From the NCBI RefSeq assembly GCF_001949145.1, contig NW_019091500.1:602382-666381 (forward strand): DNA of 64,000 nucleotides. Direction: 5' to 3'. This document shows, in pieces, positions 37,401 to 50,000 of this stretch. A program made the translations under genes and the position numbers. The stretch is from Acanthaster planci. Lineage: Eukaryota; Echinodermata; Asteroidea; Valvatida; Acanthasteridae. The stretch's first letter is position 1. Each line of letters opens with the position of its first letter. Below the pieces are notes generated by a model. That model was not told where the DNA came from. It made no database searches and saw nothing but the letters and a program-made list of their open reading frames with translations.

Positions 37401-38023
37401 ATGATGCAAATCGATTCATCATTTGTGTCAGCTTGAAATATTTTTACTTCACGTTTCAGTGATAATTCATAAACATGAGCTGGTTAAGTCATCAAATACA
37501 TGTAAAGACAGAGGTTATTTCAAAACATTTAAAATAACATAAGTCATATCCAGAAAACCAAAATGTAGTTCTGAATATAATCTACTGAAATATGCGGTAC
37601 AGGGTATGAATGCTTACCAACTGTACAACCTGAATGTATCAAAAGAGTAAGTAAGGAGGATTAGATTTTGTCAGCAGAATCTACAAATTGTTCCACAAAA
37701 TTCTGCTAAATAGAAGCACTGGCCCCCCTCTTATTTTTACAACTAACAGACTTGAACAAAAGGAAATCAGGAAAATGATTAATGATGTCTTTATTCACCC
37801 TTTGACGTTGAGCGTGTTCCTTCCTCAGTACTTTGACATCAGCTAAGATATTGCTGACAATCTGCTCCAATTCAAATGCCTTCTTAGAGACCTTAGCTTT
37901 TTTCTTCTTGGCTTCTGTCTGTTGTTTAGCCAAGTCTGTGGTGTCAGAAGAGATGCGAGCTTGAAGGACTGTCCGTGCATGGGTTTCCTCTTTGACTTGT
38001 TTCTTCAGACTCTCTGCCGTACC
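34469..38023 (-). CDS. CCDC178: CCDC178-like C-terminal exons
   Basis: Exons 38023-37799, 37370-37257, 36955-36810, 35883-35724, 35505-35356 and 34741-34469 continue the coil (VKEETHARTVLQARISSD, RLDYMAYRTDLINKKLAD, QYRLKQQEHLKLKEELLDG). They end with a predicted helical cap LRLHHALVQYYHIRGLF and a short Ala/Thr-rich tail. The last exon's opposite strand also carries an open frame, which I treat as a shadow. Confidence 0.85.
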
Positions 38024-41000
38024 CTGTCAGACAAACAAGACAAGCGGTTCATTAAGTTAACTGCACATGACACTGACACCTAACATTCGTAGGTTCCAGG
38101 AAAACAGCATCTGACGCGCTGATTTGTTCAATTTTCCATATTGAAAACACAATTGAGGCAAGCTCTTGCAAAGCTACCTAAGAGGCACCTACAATGTAAC
38201 ACACATCTACTGTTCACAATGAGCGAGAGTGGTGCACAGACACAGAATATATTCAAAGCTGTAAGCTGTCTCACAGTCGGGTCACAAGACACAAGTGAAT
38301 ACTCAGGGTATGACTATTATTAACATTCTCAGTGTTTGTAAATGGCCTATGCTGACAAAAAAGGTTTTACAAGAACAACGTAAAAAAGGCAAGAGTTTGC
38401 ACAATGTATGATTTGATCAACTTGAAACTGTACCACTCTCGTGTTTGTCAATTGTTGTTTTGAGAGAGAAGTTTTTAAAAACCACTTGAGATACGTAACC
38501 AAAACACAGCTACATTTATTTGATGACGCATTTGCTATAGGCTCAACTGCACAATGTATACCAGAAGCAAGACCCTTTCAATGCTTTGAATAGGCATTTT
38601 ACTCCAATAAGACTTGAGACCAAATCGGACAATGGACTCATCAACACCTCCAGCAATTAAATCCCACCAGACTGTGCACAGAAAAAAGTTACATTTCTGA
38701 TCAGGTGCTGTGTACTATTTTTTTACCTAGAGCTGGCATTGTATTCAATGCATTGCTATGATTGAGTTGGTAACAGCTGCTGTCACTTGTATATGACCAG
38801 CAACATGTCAATGTCAACTCAGTTTACTGCACTTGTAAAACCTCCCACTCAACATTCATTTGACAGGAAACCTGTCATTAAAGCACTGAAATACTTTCTA
38901 CCTTCCAACTGGTTGGGGTATTGGGGTTAATGATCAGGCCCATGTTTCAAGAACACACTTAAGACTGCATTCACATTTCCGAGTCAATTGGTATATTTCT
39001 ATGCTAATAATACTGTGGAATTTCCACACCTGTTTCACCTTGGGTGAATTATTGAGTTTTATGGTTGAGACAAAGCTTAAAGTGAAAATATGTAAACAAC
39101 CAGCATTATGGGAATTGTAGAGAATGACCTGTTTACACGTAGTGCAGTGTATTATGCATAATGTTCAGGCATCTTTTTGAATAATACTGAATGTTTGATC
39201 ACTATTAACACTCTTGGAATTCTTCAATAATCCATTCTTCTTCAAATGGGCAAAAGCTGTGACAGACTACATTGACCTTGGGTTATCATTATTCTATACA
39301 TGTACAATAATGCAGCCATTTCCATTAGCATTCACTATTTTCTATTAACAACAATAACATTATCCTTGAAATCATTTTGACAGGTCTCAGACGTTTTTAT
39401 TCCCCGCTGCCCTTCCATTTTGATGCCAGTTCTGATAAAATGGTCATAAATGATGCAATGAAAGTAGCAATTGATGACAGAAAGACTGAATGGAGAACTT
39501 ACACCTGTCTTCACTTGCTAACTAAAAATGCTGGACCCATGCACAAATTTGCAGCACAGTATATTGAATATTTACAGAAAAAAATTAATCTGAGCAAATG
39601 CAGTCATTTGAGGAGATCACCTTTGTTTCTGAAAAGTTATGTATTTCAAATTTTTTTTTTTTAATATCACTTTTTTTTAATAAAGACTACTAATGTCTCA
39701 CATTAAAGGTACACGTAGGTAGCACCATTGTTTTTTGCTGTAATTTACAGGATTGGCTGATTTGGGGTTTTGAAATTTACAATTTACCAATTTGGTCAAA
39801 TTGAAGATCTTTTAATTTGGTCGCGCAGAGTTCATAGACAACAGGACATTCTGAGTGCATTCCAAAACAACAGCATTCTGGGCAAAAATATTTCTCAGAT
39901 TGGCACAAGCTGTATGTTTGCTTTTTTTAAGTAAGACACTCAAGAATTATTTGGCAGTCCTATTTTTGCAATTTACCAATGGTTTCACCTGTCACGTTTT
40001 CATGTGGTGTCAACTTTGCTTCCAAGCTGTCAAAAAAATTCAACCCTTTTGAGTTTGAGCTTCCATTAAACCTTGTGCAGCCCCTTCCATATGGCAAACA
40101 GTCCCACTAAATAGACATAAGCTCAACATACATTCTGACTATAAACATTATGTTGAATTCTTTGAAAGACGTACATGTACACTCTTCAAAACTCAAGAGG
40201 TCGATCACATAGACAGGGCAAAATGAAGTTCACCTAGACTCTCATATTGGGAAAGATTCAAGATAAACATCTCCTGCAAAAAATAATAACATCTGGTGGC
40301 AGTATGTGGGATGACATCATGACAATGCTTGCTGATTAAAGTCACTCTCAATGCCAACTGTTACCTACCAGTACCTACTGGTACCGGTACTTCTTAGCAA
40401 CCAACAAACCTAAGAATTATAGTCACTGGATAGTCTTTTGTTGACCATGTTCCAGTGTCAGCCAGGGTCAACTACTGATCTGACATTACAATGATGAACT
40501 TGAAGCCAGAAGAAATCAAGGTTGGCACACGGCAGACATAAAGGTACATGTATGTGACGTTGCACCGGTTTTACCAGTAATCCTCAGTGAAGGTTTACTG
40601 TAAGAGAATAATATCCTCTCCTTCTGACTAGTGATTAAAGAAACCCTGATAATCCCTTAGCCAATACAATGCAAGAGGGATGGCATAAGACCCCTCCATT
40701 GTACTTCAAGGCTAATGTCTTAACAAAGAAAGGTATTGGAGTGAAGTTCAATTTTCACTAGCTTAGGGAGTCCACTTGGGAATGTAAGGTCCATTCATGG
40801 CTGGGCCAGTTCTCCAAGGAGACAGTCTGTCAAGAAATCATTTAAGGACAATGGTGAAATGGTGACAAGCATCAAAGGGTGAATAAAGGGGCATAGGAGG
40901 GTCAAACAGCTCTTGATGGGGTAATTTAGGGGATTCCATGGCTTAAAGGGTTACTAAGTATTTTATCTTGCTTGAGGGAAAATTCAAACAATTACTTGAA

Positions 41001-44000
41001 GAAACTACATGTGTACTTGAGGAACAAAATGAGTGTAGTCTTAATGCTGTTCTCAATAATATACATGTATATTCCAGTTGTAAGTTTAGAAAAGACCATC
41101 CTTTTCGAATAGAGAAATGCTGAGTTCATATCACTCCTTAGGGATGGGGCTGGAAGTCTCAGAAGGACTATTGTGATGGTCAGTTTTCTTTTATTTTCAA
41201 ACAATTTTAGGAGTAGAATCTGTATCCCTTCTCCCATGTTGAAGCTACCCCGTGACATAGGTTTCCACTTTAAGACTTTACTTAGAGGTCAAAGAATGCT
41301 GATTGATGTTGGGGCAAACCTTCACGGGTCTGGTGTAAGTTTTAACCAAATAAGATCTAATCCTATTAGGAAATGTTAAACTTATGATTTATGCAATGTC
41401 CTTATCTGGGCTGATCTCTTCCCTTTCACTGATTTCAAGGTATTTTAGTGACAGGTATACTCTGAGGTATGATAACTACAGTTACATGTCTGGAAGGGGA
41501 AATCAATGAAACATGTCTGTTGAAGGACTTAACCAACAGTCATTTGTTTGCAGTTGGTGTCCTTATGTACTTGTACTTATTGCTAGGTAAATATTGATGA
41601 CGTAGGGAATGTGAATATGTCTTAATTATGGGCTAGAGCTGGACCAAGAGAGGGTGCAATTTTCCTGGCAATGGAGGCCCCTTTGGTAGTAACTACACAT
41701 CGCTGGTTCACGAACAATTATGAAAAGCCAGCATTGCAGTCGCATTGCTACCAACAAAATGAACAGACCAACATGGCTTTTTTTTTCAACCAATGAGGGG
41801 GTGCTTCTGCTCAGGGCAGATTTCAACCACAGCTACATGTACTTAAAATTTCTGATAGGAAACCAGGGAGTCACAGTCTTTAGCCCTTGAAAACTTTGTA
41901 TCTTCTTTAAAAGCAAATTGCAGTCAACTCTTGTTATGACTGGGTTGCAGGGACAAGCCAAATTGCTCGCTCTTAACGTACTGGTACGTAATATACTGTA
42001 TTGTTACGAAAGTGCTCTTTACCTGAAGAATTAACTGCAACAATTTCATTTTAGGACTTGAATTGCCAATTACAACATCCATCTGTATGTACATGTGAGT
42101 TTGCGAGTATAAAAATTTACATGCACATCCATTCCATGTTCACAAGTTAAACAAAGGGCCTGCAATAGTTTACATAGTGAGTAACAACAATATGCAATTA
42201 ACCACAGCACTGAGTAACAACACTATGCAATTAACCACAGTACTGAGTAACAACACTATGCAATTAACCACAGCACTGAGTAAAACCAATATGCAATTAA
42301 CCACAGTACGGAGTAACAACACTATGCAATTAACCACAGCACTGAGTAAAACCAATATGCAATTAACCACAGTACTGAGTAACAACACTATGCAATTAAC
42401 CACAGTACTGAGTAACAACACTATGCAATTAACCACAGTTCTGAGTAAAACCAATATGCAATTAACCACAGTTCTGAGTAACAATATGCAATTAACAACA
42501 GCACTGAGTAACAACACTATGCAATTAACCACAGCACTGAGTAACAACAATATGCATTTAACCACAGTACACAGTGGGAGCTCAATTATTAGATTAGGTC
42601 CTCCGTTTGATGAATGAAATATTGAAGAGGGTTTGAATCCCAGCACATACTGTACATTTGTTCTACCGTTTACCCCTAGCCCACCGTGACAAATGCGCCG
42701 CATGCTCACCGTCTAACTGACACCAAAATCGAGACTGTTTTTCGATTTTGCTAAGGTGTTTGTGTAAAACTGTAGGGCAAAGTCATCGATTGTTTTACTG
42801 TACTTAATTTTATCAAAACAAGAAAATGATAAAACTGTATTTATCCCATACTGTTTGACCATTGCAAAAATGGTAAAAGGGTAAAGCAGTTGATGCACTG
42901 TTTACCATTGCCATCTACGAGGAAATGCTGAACAGTAAAACAAATGAACTGCATGTACCAGAATTGGTTCGCTTGGAAACACTGCTGACAGACAAAATGA
43001 GGCAAACTGGCATACTGGGTTATACAGAAAAGTAACATTAATTCATGGAGCGCAATGCATGAGGGGAAAACAGATACAAATTCAATTTTATGACATGTTT
43101 CAAATGAAAAGTCACGACTGAAGAGATGTCTTACCTGTAGAGTATCTTCCATCATTTGGGCTTTATCCTCTTCACCTATTAGTTTGTTGCGTATTGCTGT
43201 ATTGATAACTTTGATCTTATCATACTCTTCGTCAACTACAGCTAGCTGTGTCTCCACCTTAGTCATTTCTCTCTTGATCCGTTCCACATTCTTGGCATCT
43301 GCCACCTGCTGCTTGGCACTACAGGGAAAAATAACCACGGTTGAAATTGGTGAAAAAAACAGCTTCTTATATATCTCTGTTCACCCATTTGTCTTTAACA
43401 TTTGCCACATTTAAAGCCTTGACTAAATCAAACCTGCAGCATGATTTCTCTTAGAAACTTTTGTACTTAGTGACACTCACTGTTCAAAATACTCGGGGTT
43501 TATGAAGGTAAAACAAAAGGATATAAATAATGTGGAAAATATGTCTGAATTGCAGCAACTTAAACCTGTGAGGAACCCTGATGTCCGAACTGCAGTGCAA
43601 AAGCAGCAACTGACAATTAACAATTATTGATTGCTGGGATGTGGATATGCTGTTTTGAACACCCTCGAGTAGACATGGCATCCTCGGTAAAGTCAACAAT
43701 TGTTCTATATATCTCTGTCTCTCATATCTCTGTCTTGATGACGTCTATCACTTGTTTTTCTGGGGAAAATTACGGGTAACAAAGTAATCCTTGAATCACT
43801 TTTAGGAATTAGTGGTCCCTGCATTACATTATACACCGCAGGGGAACATGTGTGCGTGCGTGCGTGCATGTGTACCCATGACAACATATGATGACAGCTG
43901 ATGTGATGTCCAACAATGAGTGTGACATGCATTTATGTTGCCCTGTCACATGATCATTCTGGGCCAATGAAGAATTAGTATTCAAGACAGAGGTATGACA

Positions 44001-47000
44001 GTTTGGACATATATTAGACTGCATGTTAACTAACCAGTTCTTCAGTTTCTGTTCAGTATCTTCAATCTCCATTGACATTTGTCTGCATAGTGATTGTTGC
44101 TCTCTCAATTCTGCCAATTTCCGCTTGGATTCTCCCTCCAGATCATCTGTTTCTTTGGTTTGATTATTTTTCTGTGGATAGTTTCAGGGAGGAAAACAAG
44201 GTGTTTAAGCTTGATGCAGGATTTGAGGCATGTGAAAATGCGACAATAGAAAATATAATTTCAAAGTCATTTGGGGTTTAAATTGAAGGGCAAAGAAGTT
44301 ATAAATGAACAGACGATATATGAAATGTAATAACCCTTTGCTCTCTGAAAAGCTACTGAGTGACACTCAAATATTGAAATGCTTTGAATGGTTTAACAGA
44401 ACATGGGTTAGAACAACAAATGTTGCATTTAAAATGGTTTTTCTGGACAATTTCAATACCCACTGAATTCCTTACTTTCCAGAATTTGTTCAGTATATAG
44501 AGCTGGAGCCCACTCAGTGGAAGTATTCCCATAGGAAGTATTCCCACAGGAACTCCGACATAAAAACTAGCTCAGAATATCTTGTTACAAAGATAGGCCT
44601 ACCAATCAAGTAAACTCACCAGTGAAATTTCTGCAAATATACATTTAAATAGCATGCTTTCCAAGTCACATAGTTTTATATCCCTCATTCTCATTCTGAA
44701 GGTACAGCTTTTAATGAGAGGTAACTACTGGTACGATTCACTCTTAAAACATACCGTTCTTTCTATTTGGCTGGTCAATTGGAAGTTATGATCCGCCTTC
44801 TTGCGATGCTCAAACTCTGCTTCTATGATCTTCTCTTGGATGTCCTTGACCTTTGAAGCCTGAATTTTCTCTGCTGATTTGGCACTTTCACACTTTGAGA
44901 CTGAAATTTAGACATGAATGTAGTTAACACATCACGAAATGATTCTTCAAGTCATCTTCGAATTTAGTTCTTCAAGTTCATAAGCACAGCCATGTGGAAT
45001 CTTGCAGACATGAGATCTGTGGCAACAGTGTGCATATAAACTGCAGCAAATATTAAATACAATTCTATTTTTGGCAAAACAGGATAACAGTCCTCGTGTC
45101 CTTAAGAAACAAACCTTGCTGCAATAGCTTCTTGCATCTCATTAATAAATAGTCATCAAAGGGCGTCAAATATTCATTAAGTATTCACTGATTGATCAGT
45201 TGGACATAAAATTCCAGAGTAAATGCGTCACATGCACAATAACCAGTGTGTGAAGCAAAACGTGCGTACTCCATCTGTTTATACTCTAGTTCCTGGTTCA
45301 AATGACACACTTGAACACTTGAATTCACACTTGAATACTCACGGAGCACAAGCCTCTCTTCCACATTCTCCCGGAGCTTCTGTCTAAGGTCATTGCACTG
45401 ATGAGAGTAGGAAGTATGAAGAGCCTTAGCTTCATCAAGTTCCGTGCTGTGAAAATATTCAAAATAAATATTAGAATACTTACTATACATACAGCTACAA
45501 TGAATGGCAGTGATTTCAAACAGCCACTTTGGTTAAATCACATCTTTAGTATGTGGATAAAAGAACCTAATTGGGGAGTGATCAAGAGTCATTGCAATGC
45601 CATAGTAATGCCCTCGTAAACGTACCTGATCTCCCTGAGAGCATCACGGACTGCTTCCAGCTCTCGCTTAATGTGAGCACGCTCCATGTCAGCTTTCCCA
45701 TGAGCCTCTGCTGACTTGTCTTCTGTTCTTTTCAGTTTCTCGTAGGTTTGGTTTAACATGTCTGTCGTCTGTTAATTTGTGTTGCAATATAAACATTTGA
45801 TTTGAAAATAATTATGAAGCAAAAATTTGAAACACTTTATGCCGGAATATGAAATTTGAAACTGGTTACATGTGTTGGGTTCTGATAATTTTCAAGTCAG
45901 ATCAAGCTAATAGGAAACAGCATACTTGGGAGTTTGAACTGGAAATTCGATCCAAAATATTTACATGTAAATAGAGGGGATAGCACTGTTTGCTGTTTTT
46001 ATTTTTTTTCTGATAATATACGTCACAGTGGAACAAAAGGGAATGTCATGATTCAAGCAGACTGGTTACTTTCAAAGGAAAGTATAAATGTACACTGTCT
46101 TAGCAATAACCTTAATGGGTAATTCCAGAAATTAGGGGTCCAAAAGTATGACATTTTCGTTTCCCCATTACATCTGACCTTTGTCATTTGCCATGGAAAT
46201 ATCACCAGAATTGATTTCAAACTATTACTATTTGTTTGGCAGGTAATTTGCATTAATTCATCACTCTTGGAAATTAGAAAATGTGTTCTGAACTTACAAA
46301 ATCATATGTCAGATGTGACAGGAAAACAGAAGAAAATGGATCCCCTACTTTCTGGAATTACCTACATGTGACTCAATGTACCTGAACTTGAGCCTCATCT
46401 ATTCTCTTCATGGCATCCCTCTCCAGCTCTAACTTCTCTTCCACCAGTGGGCTAAATTATAAATACATATATAAAAACTGAATTATTAAAACACTGCTTG
46501 GCCCTTGAAAGATCAGGTATGACTTCACAAATGATCAAGAGAGGGCGCTTTGCTACCTAGTCACGACATGATAACACAAATCTGTACACTGACTCATGAA
46601 CATATTTTACATATTGGTATAGGTATACCAACTTTTAAATGTGAATAAGCCCATAGGATTTTGTGTGGGTGATTATGGTGTTCAGTGGTTGGTTCCAGCC
46701 CCATAACCAATGAGGAGGTCCTTGTGCTGGGAGCTCTTACACAGGTTACTATCAACAAAATGATGATGCTTACAGCGCGTTGATGAGAAGACCCCTTAAT
46801 TTATACATACAGATACACAACCTCAGAAAATGCTCCGAATAACTTGCCAGTGTTTCTGAACAAATGCAATATCTTCCATCAGTCTGGCATTCATAAGTTC
46901 AGCAGTCTCAACTTGGCCTTGAACACGGCTTTTTTGTCTGGCACGGTACGAACAATGCCATTTCAACTCGGCGATGTCAGTTGCACATGCTTCATGTTCT

Positions 47001-50000
47001 GTTGGAAAAAAGTAAGTACATCAAAGGAATGACAAAAATGATTAAAGTGACTGTGTGCTTCTACATGTACAAGACAAAGTGTACGTGCATTATTTACATT
47101 GGCAACCCCAATTTGCTTTCGCAGACATTCAAACTGATCAATCACTTTAAACTGACTGTTTCTACTTATGCATCAGCCAGTTAAATAGCATGAATATTTA
47201 ATGGCGATAATCTAGGACACAATGGGCTTATTTCAACTTGTAGGCATATTATGCATTTCAACCATAAACTGGTCATGCCTCTGTTGAAAGTTCCACATGC
47301 TCTGAGTTTCATGATTGCTCAATACACATGGTTACTTTGACCATTTCAGGTTTTTATCCTACCTTTCTGAACAGCTCTTGGTAGTTCAAACAATCTTCTT
47401 GCAGCTAGTCTATCAATCTTAGACTGTAGCCACTGTACCCTCCTGCATTCCTTGTCATACAGTTCTTGTGTATCTCTTCGGTCAGTTTCAAGACGTCCAA
47501 GAAGTACAACAACTTCATCTATCACTTCTTCAGCTCCAAGATGAGGAATTTCATCTTCAATATCTGTCACTACCATCTCAGCTACAATTTACAAAAATCA
47601 CAAAAAAGATAAGCAGGATACATAAAACCTCACTTATAAAAAGACAAACTTAAGGCTGATGATGAATAAAAGAAAATAGCTACAAGTGTAAAAACACAAC
47701 AGCATTTTGAAGTTATAACTGTTAAGTGTTCAGAAAATGAACCAAACCTGGCATATGAATTGTCATAAACTTACTGGTTAGTTTAATTTATCTTAAGAAA
47801 GTACATGTATAGAAACACTGTTCCATATACTCGTAGCCCCATCATCACAGTACAAAGGGAAACATGAGACTGTTGTTGTGTAAATTTCAGTCAGTGTTAA
47901 AAGAGGCAACTGATAAAGCCCAGAAAGTATGAGATGCAAGGTCAGACAGTGATGGTTAAATACTAAGAATCCTGCTAAGATAACACTCTACCTTTTGGTG
48001 TAATGGCACCTACTCCTTGCACCGACAGCTCACATGTTCTTGGTGTTCCTGCAGTGTGTGTTGATGGTAATGAACTATGGGTTGAATGCACTGTTGATGA
48101 GCATCCAGTAGAGGTACTGGTAAGATAATCCATTGCTCCAGGTACAGCCGAGTCAGAAAGAAACCTTAGTTGTTTACGACCTTTCAGAAAATATCAAGAA
48201 AACCACTGGTGGATGAAAATCTGTTGATACTGCACATTCTGAAATAGTTATTCAATTACATGTACTTGTCTTATGTTTTGTTTTGTGTACACGTAATATG
48301 TAACAAATACATGAATTTTTGGTTTATAAATCCTGATTGCTTTTCAAGAATTGTTTGTCTAAATCCTTTGTCTCCTCAACTCTCTAAATCCTTTGTCTCC
48401 TCAACTCTCTAGATCCTTTGTCAACTCAACTCTCTAAATCCTTTGTCAACTCAACTCTCTAAATCCTTCGTCTCCTCAACTCTCTAAATCCTTTGTCTAC
48501 TTAACTGTCTAAATCCTTTGTCAACTCAACTCTCTAAATCCTTTGTCTACTCAACTCTCTAAATCCTTTGTCTCCTCAACTCTCTGAATCCTTTGTCAAC
48601 TCAACTCTCTAAATCCTTTGTCAACTCAACTCTCTAAATCCTTTGTCTACTCAACTCCCTAAATCCTTTATCTACTCAACTCTCTAAATCCTTTGTCAAC
48701 TCAACTCTCTAAATCCTTTGTCAACTCAACTCTCTAAATCCTTTGTCAACTCAACTCTCTAAATCCTTTGTCTACTCAACTCTCTAAATCCTTTGTCAAC
48801 TCAACTCTCTAAATCCTTTGTCTACTCAACTCTCTAAATCCTTTGTCAACTCAACTCTCTAAATCCTTTGTCTACTCAACTCTCTAAATCCTTTGTCAAC
48901 TCAACTCTCTAAATCCTTTGTCTACTCAACTCTCTAAATCCTTTGTCTCCTGAACTCTCTAAATCCTTTGTCAACTCAACTCTGTAAATCCTTTGTCTCC
49001 TGAACTCTCTAAATCCTTTGTCTCCTCAACTCTCTATATCCTTTGTCTACTCAACTCTCTCAATCCTTTGTCTCCTCAACTCTCTAAATCCTTTGTCTAC
49101 TCAACTCTCTAAATCCTTTGTCTACTCAACTCTCTAAATCCTTTGTCTACTCAACTCTTTCGTACCTATTCTCAAGGAAAATAAAAGTATGACGGTAACA
49201 TCAGAGACGTAATATTATTTATTACTTAACCTCATACATATTCATGACAGATTGCCAAACTCTCATTAGTCTATTCATGGTCACGTGCCGGCTGCTATAT
49301 TTGCTGTTTGCCAAGCGCACATGTGATTGTTCACGCACGGAGTAAATATGCATACGCAGTAGCACAAAATCCAGGAAATGTCGCCCGGGCGTACTGTGCA
49401 CCTGTGGTGACAGACTAGCAACGGGGCAGCTCAGCTGAGCGATGCCAGACTGGATAATATTGTGGACAATTAGGATGCTTCCTCCACTAAGGTTGTCCAA
49501 AACGTGGTGGAAACGCTAAAAAAATACTGTGTTGCAAAAGGATTGGACTTATCTTTTCTTTCATGATGATGTTTTTAGTTTCAGAGGCTATCAAATATAC
49601 TATGTATGAGGTAAAGTAAAAACAAATATAAAATGGTTTATTTCGGTTGGACAATCAATGTTAGCTCCCCTCGGTAATGGGAGTTGACAAACTTGTTCCT
49701 TCATTTGTCAACTCCCAATACCTCAGGGAACTAACACTGACTTTCCAACCTCAAACCATGTTATATTCGTATCATCCATCTACATGGTAACAAACTACAT
49801 GCCTCAGAATATCTGTATCTGTTCTTTAAATCTGTTACAATTAAAATACCCTTTTTGGAAATGTCATATTCAATGTATGCATGGTTCAAATCAATATTAA
49901 GGATTTTAGGCACATAAAAGTCATTTTTTTCCCATCCAAAAACATGAGTAATATACAAAATCAACAAATGTATTCATGTTTCATACTGACCAGTATCAGC

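Noticed and set aside
41923-42010. Second pogo-like terminal repeat
   Set aside because: The end resembles such a repeat but I found no matching partner or TA-bounded unit, so it is at best a remnant.
42170-42709. 179-codon minus-strand and 146-codon plus-strand frames
   Set aside because: Both are read through the 33-bp tandem repeat, whose length keeps frames open automatically; no splice or start context.
43848-43871. GTGC/GTGT microsatellite
   Set aside because: Too short and ordinary to be of interest.
48361-49160. CRISPR-like repeat array
   Set aside because: The repeats are contiguous with no unique spacers, in an animal intron, so it is a minisatellite.
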